Assembly: GCA_964549495.1 (NCBI GenBank)
Contig: CAZJWJ010000015.1
Location: forward strand, 1-64,000
Reading direction: 5' to 3'
Source: JACKBJ01 sp964549495
GTDB lineage: Bacteria > Chloroflexota > Anaerolineae > Epilineales > Epilineaceae
Length of the DNA stretch: 64,000 nucleotides
Shown: piece by piece, positions 37,615 to 46,421 of the stretch
Position numbering within the stretch: position 1 is the first letter of the stretch
Layout of the letters: each line of letters starts with the position of its first letter
The notes under the pieces: generated by a model
What the model was told of the DNA's origin: nothing
The model's input: only the letters and a program-made list of their open reading frames with translations
Databases searched by the model: none
Made by a program: the position numbers and the translations under genes

Positions 37615-40197
37615 TCAGAAGCCGATGTCGACTGGATCTGAGCAGACGATGGCTCCCACCTCGCAGACCTGGTACTGATAGCTCTGACTGCCCTTGTTGC
37701 CGGTGTTGTCGCTGTAGAAGCCATCGTTGGCGGTGCTGAGCAGCAGGCCACCATCGCGATGGATCTCGACCTGGCCGCCCGTAGCACCCGACCAGCTCAG
37801 CTCGATGACGTGGTTGCCCTTGTCCTTGTAGCCCGACAGGCTCATCGAGATGGCCGCGCCGGCCGGCGTGGTCACCTGAGCCAGGTTCGACCACGCCGAG
37901 CTGCCGCTGCCGTTGAAGGCACGCACCCGGTACTGGTAGCTGGTATCGGCGGTCACGGTCTCGTCGGACAGGTCGGTCGCATCGGCGGCGGTGCTGCCGA
38001 CGTTCGTCCAGCTGCTGCCGTCGGTCGAGCGCTCGACCTCGAAGCCGTACTCGTCGCCGGCGTTGTCGTTCCAACTCAGGTCGACCCGGCTGCTGCTGAT
38101 CGCTTGGGCCGTCAAGCCATCCGGTGCCGCCGGCGGGTTGCCGCTGGCGGCGTTCTCGCTGCGCACGAAGAGATGATCGACATAGACCGTGTCCAGATCT
38201 CGATGGCCCTGGCTCTGGTCCGTGTCCCGCAGCCGCAGGTAGAGCGTGCCGCTGGTCGTCGGCGGCAGGGCGAAGCTCTGGGGCGGCCCCCCGTCCGCGG
38301 TGGCGGTCAAGGTCATCGCCGGTTGGTAGCTCTGGTTGTCGGTGGACCAATCGATCTCGAACTGGTCGCCGTCGCTGGAGGCCGGCGCCCAGGCGTCGAC
38401 GAAGAGCGTCACGGCATCGCCCGCTTGAACCGGGACCGTCCAGACATGCTCCATGTAGCTGTGGCGACTGCTGGGCCTGCCCCCCGACTCGCGCTCGGTG
38501 ATCGATTGCGTCAACTGGTCCTCGGCATGGGTGTCCAGGTAACTGCCGCCGATGCTGCCCGCGACCGCGATCTCCCCGGATGCCACTTGGTCGACGTAGG
38601 GCGGCGGATCGTCGGTGGTGGCGCTGGCCACGGCCGACCAGGCCGAGCTGCCTCCACCGTTGAAGGCGCGGAGGCGGTAGTGGTAGGTGGTGCTGGCCGC
38701 CAGACCGCTGTCGCTGTGCCCCACGCTGTCGGCTGGCAGGGTGGCGACGGTCGTCCAGTCGCTGGACCCATCCGGCGAGCGTTGCAGCGTGAAGCCGTCT
38801 TCGTCGATCGCATTGTCGGTCCAACTCAGCGAGATGCTGCTCTCGGAGGCAGCGAAGGCCACCAGGTCCGAGGGCGCGGCGGGTGGCTCCTCCGGCGTGC
38901 TCTGGCGGAAGTTGGCCACCGTGAAGGCCGTTTGGTCGATGGAGCGCGCGTTGTCCGCCGCGTTGACCGGATCGATCTCGGCGTCGACACCGGTGGTCGC
39001 ACCCGCGTACTGCACGTCCGGGTTGGAGAAGTGTTGTACCCGCGCGCAGCCCGATGGGCAGTTGTAAGCCATGATGGTGCGGAAGCTGCTGCCCGGGTCC
39101 TGGTAGCCATAGGAGAAATCGTAGGCCGGCGTGCTGCCCGCGTTGTCGCGGTCGTGATGGCTGCCTTGGTTGTGACCCAGCTCGTGACCGAAGGAGTAGT
39201 ATCCGGTCGCGCAGCCGCGGTAGACCACGCTGAAGGCCGAGGACTCGAAGCTGGACGAGACCGAGCTCATCAGGTAGGCGATGCCGCAGTACTGGGTGCT
39301 GTTGCTGATCAGCGTCACCTGATCGGCTCGATGGTCGTCGCGCAAGGCGTGGATCTCGTCCATGTAGCCATCGCTCTGGCTACGCAGGCGCGAGAGATCG
39401 GTGCTGAAGTTACCGCTCTCCGAATAGCCCACCTCCGCCCGGTGGACCAGGTTGATCCTCGGCAGGATCCCGCTGTTCAGATAGGCCTGATTGGTCTCGG
39501 CCACGGCCAAGTCGATCAAGGCCTCCATGGCCGCGGTCCCGCCTTGCGCCGCACCCGCGGCGGGGGTCCAGAGCACCATCACGTCGATGATCGATCCGTC
39601 GTCCGCTTCGGCATCGAGGGCATCGAGCTCGCCCTGCTCATCGGAACCGGCAATCGGAGGCGCGTGCACCTCGATCGGCTCGGCGTAGGGTGGCATCGCG
39701 GCCAGATTCACCTGGCGCACGACATGCACGCCGTCGGCTGCGTGCGAGATCTGGTAGAGCTCGTCGCCCACGCTCACACTGCCGGCCACCCGATCGTCGC
39801 GCAGGGCCAGGCGTACGCTGCTGCCGGGTTCGCCTGCGACATGACCCAGCCACACGGAGCCGCCATCCGGGCTTCGCTGGAGACCATCGCGCAGCACGGG
39901 CAGTGCGCGGTCGCCGAAGAGGTTGAGGATCATGACTTGATCGGCGCGGTGGTAGCGTCCGGCTTCGGCCCCTGGACCGAAGAGCCGGTCCGTATCGACG
40001 CGGACGAAGCGGGCGCGCAGACGGGCATCGTCGGCGGCCGGATCGCCACCGGCCGGTGCCGCCGCGGCCGACAGCAGGCTCGGGCTCGAGGCGGTCGCCG
40101 GCTCGCCGGTCACCAGGACTCCGAGGACGAGCAGGAGCGCGAGGCCGAGCAGGAAACGCGGCCCGAAAGAAAAGGGGACTGAGGGTGGGGCAGGCAT
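37615..40197 (-). CDS. Secreted reprolysin-like (M12) zinc metalloprotease with FN3 domains
   Basis: 860 residues from an ATG with AGGAG 9 bases upstream. A signal peptide (about 1-36) and a propeptide of about 160 residues precede the catalytic domain (about 202-435). The zinc motif HELGHNQGSHHD gives ligands His338, His342, His348 with catalytic Glu339, and the Met-turn is IMAYNC. A fibronectin-type III domain, a jelly-roll-like domain of about 150 residues and a second FN3 domain follow, then a Ser/Gly-rich end. It would digest extracellular protein. -10-like TATACT lies at 40253-40248. Related palindromes bracket the gene. Confidence 0.93.
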   Translation of the reverse strand: MPAPPSVPFSFGPRFLLGLALLLVLGVLVTGEPATASSPSLLSAAAAPAGGDPAADDARLRARFVRVDTDRLFGPGAEAGRYHRADQVMILNLFGDRALPVLRDGLQRSPDGGSVWLGHVAGEPGSSVRLALRDDRVAGSVSVGDELYQISHAADGVHVVRQVNLAAMPPYAEPIEVHAPPIAGSDEQGELDALDAEADDGSIIDVMVLWTPAAGAAQGGTAAMEALIDLAVAETNQAYLNSGILPRINLVHRAEVGYSESGNFSTDLSRLRSQSDGYMDEIHALRDDHRADQVTLISNSTQYCGIAYLMSSVSSSFESSAFSVVYRGCATGYYSFGHELGHNQGSHHDRDNAGSTPAYDFSYGYQDPGSSFRTIMAYNCPSGCARVQHFSNPDVQYAGATTGVDAEIDPVNAADNARSIDQTAFTVANFRQSTPEEPPAAPSDLVAFAASESSISLSWTDNAIDEDGFTLQRSPDGSSDWTTVATLPADSVGHSDSGLAASTTYHYRLRAFNGGGSSAWSAVASATTDDPPPYVDQVASGEIAVAGSIGGSYLDTHAEDQLTQSITERESGGRPSSRHSYMEHVWTVPVQAGDAVTLFVDAWAPASSDGDQFEIDWSTDNQSYQPAMTLTATADGGPPQSFALPPTTSGTLYLRLRDTDQSQGHRDLDTVYVDHLFVRSENAASGNPPAAPDGLTAQAISSSRVDLSWNDNAGDEYGFEVERSTDGSSWTNVGSTAADATDLSDETVTADTSYQYRVRAFNGSGSSAWSNLAQVTTPAGAAISMSLSGYKDKGNHVIELSWSGATGGQVEIHRDGGLLLSTANDGFYSDNTGNKGSQSYQYQVCEVGAIVCSDPVDIGF

Positions 40198-40403
40198 ACG
40201 CAAATCTCCTAGGTCTCGAGTCTTGCGAGCGGACGCTCGCGACGTCGAGTATAGTCAAAGATCTTGCGCAGCGCGGGAGGCGACGGCAGATCGTCGCATC
40301 AGCGTCGGTGGAGCGTTGGCCGGCCGTGGGGCGGCGCGGCGACAGCCGGTTCCCGCGCGTGCCCAAGTGGATCCCACGGGCTCGACCGACGATCGGAGCC
40401 CCA

Positions 40404-40459
40404 ACGTGACGACGGGCGGCCCGAAGGCCGCCCGCCGTTCACCCGTGGATGCGCCGGTT
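40404..40459. repeat. Palindromic repeat, copy B
   Basis: The same ACGTGACGACGGGCGGCCCG opening as copy A, with loop CGAA instead of CGAT and an 8-bp stem core (40414-40433). It lies 44 bases after the end of the leftward gene 40503-40958 and may terminate it. Together with copy A it flanks the metalloprotease gene. Confidence 0.55.
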
Positions 40460-40502
40460 TGGAATTGCCCGGCACCGGCTGGCCGGGTCGTGTGGGCCTC
40501 GC

Positions 40503-40958
40503 CTAGCGGGCGAAGCGGCTCGCGCGGCTGACGTAGGTGCGGATGCGCTTCATCGGGCCGGCGAAGTCCTCGTAGCCCTCGTCGATCTGCTCGGCGGCCA
40601 CGGAGGGATCGTAGCAGGCCAGTTCGGCGGCATCGGCCATTCCGCGGACCTCGCGGGCCACCATGACATGGGTCAGAACGATGTGCTTGGGCGTCAGGCG
40701 GGTCATGCCATCCAGATCGTCCGCGATGGACTGGCCGCGCAGGGCGATCTCGGCCATCTCGGCCGAGCAGGCCAATTCGGGCTTGGCCACGGCAGCCGTG
40801 CTCAGCTCGCGCGTCTCGTAGGCCCAACGCTCGATGACGGGTGCGAAGGGCTCCATGCCGCGAGCGTACTCGCCCATGTCGGCCGAAGCGGTGTTGGCGG
40901 TGGCGGCGAAGGCGATCAGGGTCAAGAGGCCGGCGATCAGAGTGGTCATGCGCTTCAT
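40503..40958 (-). CDS. Small exported protein of unknown family
   Basis: 151 residues from an ATG with GGAGG 7-8 bases upstream. A signal peptide (MKRMTTLIAGLLTLIAFAAT, cleavage predicted after the ASA near residue 27) is followed by a mature all-helical protein of about 125 residues. It has two Cys (in ELACSAEM and ELACYDPS) that could form a disulfide. There is no recognisable enzymatic motif. It is upstream of the protease gene on the same strand, but separated by 305 bases including a palindrome, so it is probably a separate unit. Confidence 0.7.
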   Translation of the reverse strand: MKRMTTLIAGLLTLIAFAATANTASADMGEYARGMEPFAPVIERWAYETRELSTAAVAKPELACSAEMAEIALRGQSIADDLDGMTRLTPKHIVLTHVMVAREVRGMADAAELACYDPSVAAEQIDEGYEDFAGPMKRIRTYVSRASRFAR

Positions 40959-41207
40959 GTCATTTCCTCCACGGGTTGAGTTTGGCGCTGGGTGTTGCGT
41001 CGGTGCATCTCTGCTTTCATCGATCATGACACCAGTCTAACCCGAGGCCGGCGCGCTTGCTTGACCCGGAGTTCCCGCCGGGCGGACGCGATTCCTACCA
41101 GGGCTTCCCGAGAGGCTGACCGCAACCTGACGGGCTCGTGCATGACCGACTTCTGGCCTATTCTTGGGCCGATCATGGCCAACCCACCGGATGAATAGGA
41201 GCCGAAG

Positions 41208-41777
41208 ATGGACCTGCGCGCCTGTGTCTTCATCGCCACCAGCTTGGATGGCTTCATCGCCCGTCCGGAGGGTGATCTGGATTGGCTGGATGCGGCCGCC
41301 GCCGAGCTCTCCGAAGACGTGGACGGTGGCTACGCGGAGTTCATGGCCGATGTGGATGCCCTGGTGATGGGCCGCAAGTCCTTCGAGAAGGTCCTTAGCT
41401 TCGGCCAATGGCCTTACGGAGACACCGAGGTGGTCGTGCTCAGCCGCGGCAGGATCGACATCCCCTCCGAACTGCCCGAGACCGTCCGCGTCGCCGCCGG
41501 CAGCCCGGACGAGATCTGCTCGATGCTGGCCGGCGAGGGCAAGCGCAAGCTCTACATCGACGGGGGGCAGACCATCCAGGGCTTCCTGGCCGCCGGCCGC
41601 ATCGACGAGCTGATCATCACCGTGGCCCCGGTGCTGATCGGCCAGGGCATCTCGCTCTTCGGATCGCTGCCGCGCGACATCCGGCTCGAGTTGATCGAGA
41701 CGCGAACCTACCCGGGCGGGATGGTGCAGCTACACTACCGCGTCCGGACAGCGGCCCCGTCCGCCGCTTCGACCTGA
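41208..41777 (+). CDS. Dihydrofolate reductase-like (RibD C-terminal domain) protein
   Basis: 189 residues from an ATG preceded by AGGAG. The opening FIATSLDGFIAR, then DALVMGRKSFEKVL (the MGRKT-type NADPH motif), YIDGGQTIQGFL and DELIITVAPVLIGQG, are those of the RibD_C/YyaP family. These single-domain reductases use NADPH; the substrate is usually unknown and is not necessarily dihydrofolate. Nearby genes do not point to riboflavin synthesis. It is convergent with the phosphopantetheinyl transferase gene. Confidence 0.9.
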   Translation: MDLRACVFIATSLDGFIARPEGDLDWLDAAAAELSEDVDGGYAEFMADVDALVMGRKSFEKVLSFGQWPYGDTEVVVLSRGRIDIPSELPETVRVAAGSPDEICSMLAGEGKRKLYIDGGQTIQGFLAAGRIDELIITVAPVLIGQGISLFGSLPRDIRLELIETRTYPGGMVQLHYRVRTAAPSAAST

Positions 41778-41811
41778 TCCCTTCCGGCTTGGTGCAGGCA
41801 CCGGTCGTCGT

Positions 41812-42612
41812 TCAGCTGGGCGCATCCCAACGGAACGCGCGCAGGCGTCGTGGCGAGTCCGGATCCGCCCAAGCCAGCACGGCGACATGTCCGTCCAGCG
41901 CGATGGAATGGAGCCCGCAGCGCCGGTCACCGGCCATTCCCCACTCGAAGTCGCCGACCGGTGCGATGTCCCTTCCCGCCTCGACCAGACCGATCGCCAC
42001 GCTGCCGAGCGCCCGGGAGAGCGCCTCACCGGTGGCCTTGAGACAGGCCTCCTTGCGGCACCACAACTCGAGGAAGGCCGCATCGAACTCCGCGCTCCCT
42101 TCGGCTTCCAGCCAACGCTGTTCGGCCGGGGAGAAGTAGCGCGCCGCCAGGCGACGGGCCTTGGGAATCGGACGCAGCCGCTCCAGATCCACACCCAGCT
42201 CTGGCCCGCGGCCGACCGCCACCACGGCCAGGTCTTCGCAGTGGGCGAGGTTGAACTGGATCTCGACTAGCGGAGCGCGCAGCCGCGGCTTGCCATGGCG
42301 GCCCAGCTCGAAGCGAAGCTCGGCCGGATCCACGCCGACGTAGCCGGCCAGAATCCGGCGCAACATGCCGCGACCGGCCACGAATCGCCTTCGGAGCCGC
42401 TCGCGTCCGAACGCCAGCGCGCGTTCCTGCTCCGGACCGTCCAGCCAAGACTCCATTTCGTCCCAACTCGGCGGCGGATCCGCCAGGTCGATCCGCCAGA
42501 GATGGACTTCTTCCGCCCCCAATTCAATCCGACCCGGCCGGGCCGATCGCCAAGTCCTGGACCTCGACCCGATCTCTCCGTCGAGTGTCGGGCTCACCCC
42601 CGCGCTGCTCAC
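41812..42612 (-). CDS. 4'-phosphopantetheinyl transferase (Sfp type)
   Basis: 266 residues from a GTG overlapping the methyltransferase stop codon (GTGA). The order of motifs is that of Sfp/AcpT: GRHGKPRL, IQFNLAHCEDLAVVAV, GVDLERLRP (Mg-binding Asp and Glu) and LWCRKEACLKATG. It loads phosphopantetheine onto carrier proteins. No polyketide or peptide synthetase is in the window; the carrier could be the fatty-acid ACP that serves the distant fabF. The first 35 residues are poorly conserved, so a later start is possible. Confidence 0.88.
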   Translation of the reverse strand: MSSAGVSPTLDGEIGSRSRTWRSARPGRIELGAEEVHLWRIDLADPPPSWDEMESWLDGPEQERALAFGRERLRRRFVAGRGMLRRILAGYVGVDPAELRFELGRHGKPRLRAPLVEIQFNLAHCEDLAVVAVGRGPELGVDLERLRPIPKARRLAARYFSPAEQRWLEAEGSAEFDAAFLELWCRKEACLKATGEALSRALGSVAIGLVEAGRDIAPVGDFEWGMAGDRRCGLHSIALDGHVAVLAWADPDSPRRLRAFRWDAPS

Positions 42613-43430
42613 TCGCCGGCCGACTCGCCCTGTTCGGACGGGTCGGAGGGGTCGGAGGGGTCCGCCAATTCCGGCTCCCGCCGCGCGACCGCCACCACAG
42701 TCGTGCCGCGCCCGAGCCGGCGCAGTCCGTGGTCGACCCGCAACAGCGCCGGCATCACCAGGGTATAGGCACGGTAGGCCGGACTGTCCCCGAAGCGATC
42801 GAAGCGATGCTCGCCGCCCGATCGCCGCAACATCCGATCGTAGCCCTGCATGACCGCGCGCTGGAAGGGGAAGCCCTCCGTGGCCAGATCGAGCAGCTCG
42901 AAGCCGGCGAGCAAGCCCCGGATCTCCGCCAGCGAGAAGCGGGTCACGTGCTCGGCATAGTCGTCCATCACCGTCCACTGCTCGCGGTCGTGGGGCGTGG
43001 TCAGGACCAAGACCCCGCCGGGCCGCAACACGGCCCGGGCATAGTCCAACACCCGCTCCGGCTCCCCGACATGCTCGATGACCTCGGAGCACACCGCCAG
43101 GTCGAAGGCCGATCGCCAAGCCTCCGGTGGCGCCTCGGTCGCGTCACCAACATAGAAGCCGACCTCCCCTTTCGGCCCCGAAGCCGCCACCCGCGTGGCC
43201 AGCGCCACCGCCCGCGGACTCGGGTCGACCCCGATCACCGGATAGCCTGCCGCCGCCAAAGCCATCGAGGTCCGCCCGAGCCCGCATCCAATATCGATCG
43301 TGGCTGTCGACCTGGGATCCACGGACCACCGATCCGCCAACTCCACGATCGTGCGCGTCAGATGACGCAGTAGGGGATCACGATGTTGCGAGCGCAGCAG
43401 TTGACCCAGCTCGGCTTGATAGATCTCCAC
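42609..43430 (-). CDS. Class I SAM-dependent methyltransferase
   Basis: 273 residues. The start is placed at a GTG with GAGGAG 6 bases upstream (VEIYQAELGQLL); longer upstream frames lack a signal. Motif I is ATIDIGCGLGRTSMALA, followed by VIGVDPSP, VCSEVIEHVGEPERVLD and VLRPGGVLVLTTPH, the UbiE/Methyltransf_11-type fold. The C-terminus has degenerate Asp-Pro-Ser repeats (DPSDPSDPSEQ). It is translationally coupled to the phosphopantetheinyl transferase gene, but the methyl acceptor is unknown. Confidence 0.85.
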   Translation of the reverse strand: MEIYQAELGQLLRSQHRDPLLRHLTRTIVELADRWSVDPRSTATIDIGCGLGRTSMALAAAGYPVIGVDPSPRAVALATRVAASGPKGEVGFYVGDATEAPPEAWRSAFDLAVCSEVIEHVGEPERVLDYARAVLRPGGVLVLTTPHDREQWTVMDDYAEHVTRFSLAEIRGLLAGFELLDLATEGFPFQRAVMQGYDRMLRRSGGEHRFDRFGDSPAYRAYTLVMPALLRVDHGLRRLGRGTTVVAVARREPELADPSDPSDPSEQGESAGE

Positions 43431-43613
43431 GACCGCTCCTCGAATGGGCGCTTCCGGTAGCGGCCGGGCAGCCCGATATCCGCAGGGAGAGCCCGCTGAT
43501 GATAGCATCCGCTGCGGATCGACTCCCCCCGACCCGCCTGCTAAGCTGAGCGCGCCTCCTCGAACAGCTCCCGCCCATATACCCGGGTCCGAGATGACCG
43601 AACAGGAGACCGT

Positions 43614-44030
43614 ATGAGCCAGGCGATCACCGCCGACTTCGACGTCACGTCGTGGGACCAAGAGACCTATGATGCCGAGCTCGCCGATGGCCCGTCGCTG
43701 GCTCGCGCTACGGTGCGCAAGACCTATCGCGGAGCGCTCGAAGGCGAGGGTGTGGCCCAGCTCCTAACCTGTCAAGCCGATCCCGCAGACCTCGCGGCGG
43801 GCGCCGGCTACATCGCGTCCGAGGAGTTCCGCGGCCAGCTCGACGGCCACCAGGGCAGCTTCGTCATGCAACACTGGGGCCTCAGCGGCGGCGGCAGCCA
43901 GCCGCGCACCGCCGGCCACATCGTCCCCGGCTCCGCCACCGGCGCCCTGGCCGGCCTTACCGGCACCCTCCAGATCGATGTCGACACGGAAGGCAAGCAC
44001 AGCATCACCTTGGACTACGAGCTGAAGTGA
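43614..44030 (+). CDS. DUF3224-family protein
   Basis: 138 residues from an ATG after AGGAG. It is an allene-oxide-cyclase-like small beta barrel: GPSLARATVRKTYRGALEGEG, then GYIASEEFRGQLDGHQGSFVMQHWG, and the tail GTLQIDVDTEGKHSITLDYEL. These match DUF3224 proteins. The function of the family is unknown. Its last bases overlap the start of the DUF429-NYN gene (GTGA), so both are translated from one mRNA. Confidence 0.88.
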   Translation: MSQAITADFDVTSWDQETYDAELADGPSLARATVRKTYRGALEGEGVAQLLTCQADPADLAAGAGYIASEEFRGQLDGHQGSFVMQHWGLSGGGSQPRTAGHIVPGSATGALAGLTGTLQIDVDTEGKHSITLDYELK

Positions 44031-45256
44031 GCCCGCGCCTCATCGTCGGCGTCGACTGCGCCACCGACCCGCGCAAGGTCGGTCTGGCCATCGGCCACTG
44101 GCGAGAGGGGCAGCTGCACCTGCTCGGTGCCCGCGCGGGCAGCACGGCCGAGGAGAACCTCGCTCTCCTCACGGCTTGGCTCGAGCTCGATCCTGACCTC
44201 CCCTCGCTCCTCGCCCTGGACGCGCCCTTGGGCTGGCCGGCCCCGATGGCCGATCACCTCCCCGGCCACCGCGCCGGCCAACCCATCCCCGTCCCCCCCA
44301 ACCAGCTCTTCCGCCGAGCCACCGACCGCTTGGTCCACCGACACACCGGCAAGCTCCCCCTGGACGTCGGCGCCGACCGCATCGCCCGCACCGCCCTGGC
44401 CGCCCTCCAACTCCTCGATGACCTCCGTGATCGGACCGGCCGCCCCATCCCCTTGGCCGAGGACGCCAATCCGCCGACCTCCACCGCCGTCATCGAAGTC
44501 TACCCGGCCGCCACCCTCCACGCGCGCGGACTTCGCAGCACCGCCTATAAGCGTCCCGACCAAGAACCCGCGCGCCGCGAGATCCTCTCCGGTCTCTCCT
44601 CCGAGTGGCATCTCGAGGTCTCCGGCGTCGACCAGGCCATGCTGGCCCAGGCCGATGTCCTCGACGCCGCCATCTGCGTCCTGGCCGGCGCAGACTTCGC
44701 GGCCGGCCTCGCCCTCCCGCCCGAAGACCCGGACCTGGCACGTCGAGAAGGCTGGATCTGGGTCCGCCCCCCCGATCCAGAGTTCGGATCCGAGCACCGA
44801 TCGGCGGTTCACGACGCGAGCGACACGTCCCAGGATCCTCCATCGCCAGAGGAACCCAAATCGCTTGCCCCGCTCCTGATCGTCGACGGCGCCAACGTGG
44901 TTGGTTCGGTACCCGACGGATGGTGGCGTGACCGCGCCGGCGCCGCCCGCCGCTTGCGAGATGCTCTGGTCGAGGTCGCGAGGCGCGGCCTGTCCGATCA
45001 CCGCTTCGAGGCATTGCGCCTGGGCCCCATCGAGGTCATCCTGGTTGTCGAGGGCGCCGCACGAGGCCTGCCGTCCATACCGGATGTCCAAGTGGTCTCG
45101 GCCCCGGGCAGTGGCGATGACCGCATCGTTCAACTCGTTGCCGATCGCGATCCGGGTCGATGGTGTGCCGTCGCGACGGCCGACCGCGAGTTGATCGCCC
45201 GAGTCCGCGCGCTCGGCTCGGAGCGCATCGGTCCGCGCAGCCTGCCGCGTCGTTAG
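44027..45256 (+). CDS. DUF429 predicted nuclease fused to a NYN/PIN-like domain
   Basis: 409 residues from a GTG. Residues 1-235 are a DUF429 domain of the RNase H-like fold, with acidic residues in VGVDCATDP, LALDAPLGWP and IEVYPAATL. After a low-complexity linker (about 250-280), residues 283-409 are a NYN/PIN-like domain. It has LIVDGANVVG, PDGWWRDRAGAARRL, GSGDDRIVQLV and ATADRELIARV; the last three supply the other acidic positions. Standalone versions of the second domain are often mislabelled NTP pyrophosphohydrolase. A protein with two nuclease-like modules is unusual; the substrate is unknown. It is coupled to the DUF3224 gene. Confidence 0.82.
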   Translation: MSPRLIVGVDCATDPRKVGLAIGHWREGQLHLLGARAGSTAEENLALLTAWLELDPDLPSLLALDAPLGWPAPMADHLPGHRAGQPIPVPPNQLFRRATDRLVHRHTGKLPLDVGADRIARTALAALQLLDDLRDRTGRPIPLAEDANPPTSTAVIEVYPAATLHARGLRSTAYKRPDQEPARREILSGLSSEWHLEVSGVDQAMLAQADVLDAAICVLAGADFAAGLALPPEDPDLARREGWIWVRPPDPEFGSEHRSAVHDASDTSQDPPSPEEPKSLAPLLIVDGANVVGSVPDGWWRDRAGAARRLRDALVEVARRGLSDHRFEALRLGPIEVILVVEGAARGLPSIPDVQVVSAPGSGDDRIVQLVADRDPGRWCAVATADRELIARVRALGSERIGPRSLPRR

Positions 45257-45351
45257 TGCACCGCCGCAGTGAACCCTAGGACTCTATTGGCCGATGGCGA
45301 GAGGTCTGTTCGATCCCGCGACGTTCCTTCACACTGCGAGGTCTTCCATCC

Positions 45352-45711
45352 ATGACGATCAAGCACATGCTCTTGGCAATGCTCGCCCTGTTCTTCGTGC
45401 TCAACGGCTTGAACCATCTTTTCAATGCGGAATGCCTCGAGGAATACGCCGAGAAGCGGGGGCTGATCGCAAGTGAGTGGGTGGTTCGTCTCAGCGGCCT
45501 CGTCCTGATCGTGGGGGGCGTCTCCCTGGTCATCGAGCCGCTCCGGCTCTATGGCATCGTCGGGTTGTCCCTGTTCCTCCTCGTCGCGGCCGGGCGGCTC
45601 CACCAGTTTTGGAAGGTCCGCAATCGGCAGACGCAGATGCTCGAAGCCATGAACTTCGCCAAGAATCTGGCCATCCTGACCGAGCTGATGTACATCGCGC
45701 TCGAGGGATGA
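45352..45711 (+). CDS. DoxX-like small membrane protein
   Basis: 119 residues with four hydrophobic segments at about 4-22, 43-60, 63-81 and 94-113. The first helix contains FFVLNGLNHLFN, as in DoxX/YphA-type proteins. A GAGG sequence lies 9 bases before the ATG. DoxX relatives act in quinone-linked oxidation or redox stress, but many are uncharacterised. It stands alone and converges on the ATP synthase operon. Confidence 0.7.
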   Translation: MTIKHMLLAMLALFFVLNGLNHLFNAECLEEYAEKRGLIASEWVVRLSGLVLIVGGVSLVIEPLRLYGIVGLSLFLLVAAGRLHQFWKVRNRQTQMLEAMNFAKNLAILTELMYIALEG

Positions 45712-45880
45712 GCGTGGCGCCTCGAGGACTGGGCGATCGGGCCCCGGCTACAGACGCTTCCATGCTGCGGCAGGCTACCAGGCGCCCGCATTCCCATCGC
45801 CTCGATCCGCCTCCTGAATCTGGTACTGCGTCGAGATTGGACTTCGCGACGCGATCCGCGCGATCACGTCCAAGATCGAA

Positions 45881-45909
45881 GAAAACGAGGACCGCCGAAG
45901 CGGTCCTCG
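45881..45909 (-). terminator. Rho-independent terminator of the ATP synthase operon
   Basis: Read leftward it is a 10-bp stem CGAGGACCGC with a TTCG tetraloop, followed directly by TTTTC. It lies 53 bases after the atpC stop codon. It is the best canonical terminator in the window. Confidence 0.9.
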
Positions 45910-45961
45910 CATTGTACTCGATCGTCGATTCGTCCCAGTCGGCCGAACCGGGCCCGCCCGA

Positions 45962-46396
45962 TCAGTCGCGGCGCGCCCCTTCGCGTCGCCGGCGCCGCGC
46001 ACGCTGCGAGACCTGGAGCCGGGTCTGTGCACGCTGCAACGCCGCCAGCGCCCGCTCGCGGTCTTCCTTGACATCGGCCTCGGCCAGCGCCTTCTCGGCG
46101 CGCTGCCGGGCCTCTTCGGCCCGCTCGGCGTCGATCTCGTCGGCTTGCTCGGCCCGGTCGGCCATCACGATGACGCGCGAGTCGCGCACCTCCATGAAGC
46201 CGCCTCCGATGGCGAGGAGCTCGCGATCGCCGCCGCGCAGGATCTCCAACGCGCCCTCGCGCAGGCCCGTCACCACCGGCTCGTGGCGCGGCAGGATGCC
46301 CATCACGCCCTCGGTACCGGGCACGATGACCATGTCGATGTCGTCGGCGCTGAAGACCTGGCGCTCGACGGTGACCACATCCAAGCGCAGCGTCAT
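45962..46396 (-). CDS. atpC: ATP synthase epsilon subunit
   Basis: 144 residues. The N-terminal beta barrel (LDVVTVERQVFSADD, VPGTEGVMGILPRHEP, AIGGGFMEV) is standard. The two-helix C-terminal domain ends in a very basic tail (QRARRRRREGARR), longer than usual. Epsilon couples the rotor to the c-ring and can inhibit ATPase activity through its C-terminal helices. It is the last gene of the operon, followed by the U-tract terminator. Confidence 0.96.
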   Translation of the reverse strand: MTLRLDVVTVERQVFSADDIDMVIVPGTEGVMGILPRHEPVVTGLREGALEILRGGDRELLAIGGGFMEVRDSRVIVMADRAEQADEIDAERAEEARQRAEKALAEADVKEDRERALAALQRAQTRLQVSQRARRRRREGARRD

Positions 46397-46421
46397 ACGG
46401 ATCTCCTCGTCGGTGCCCGGC

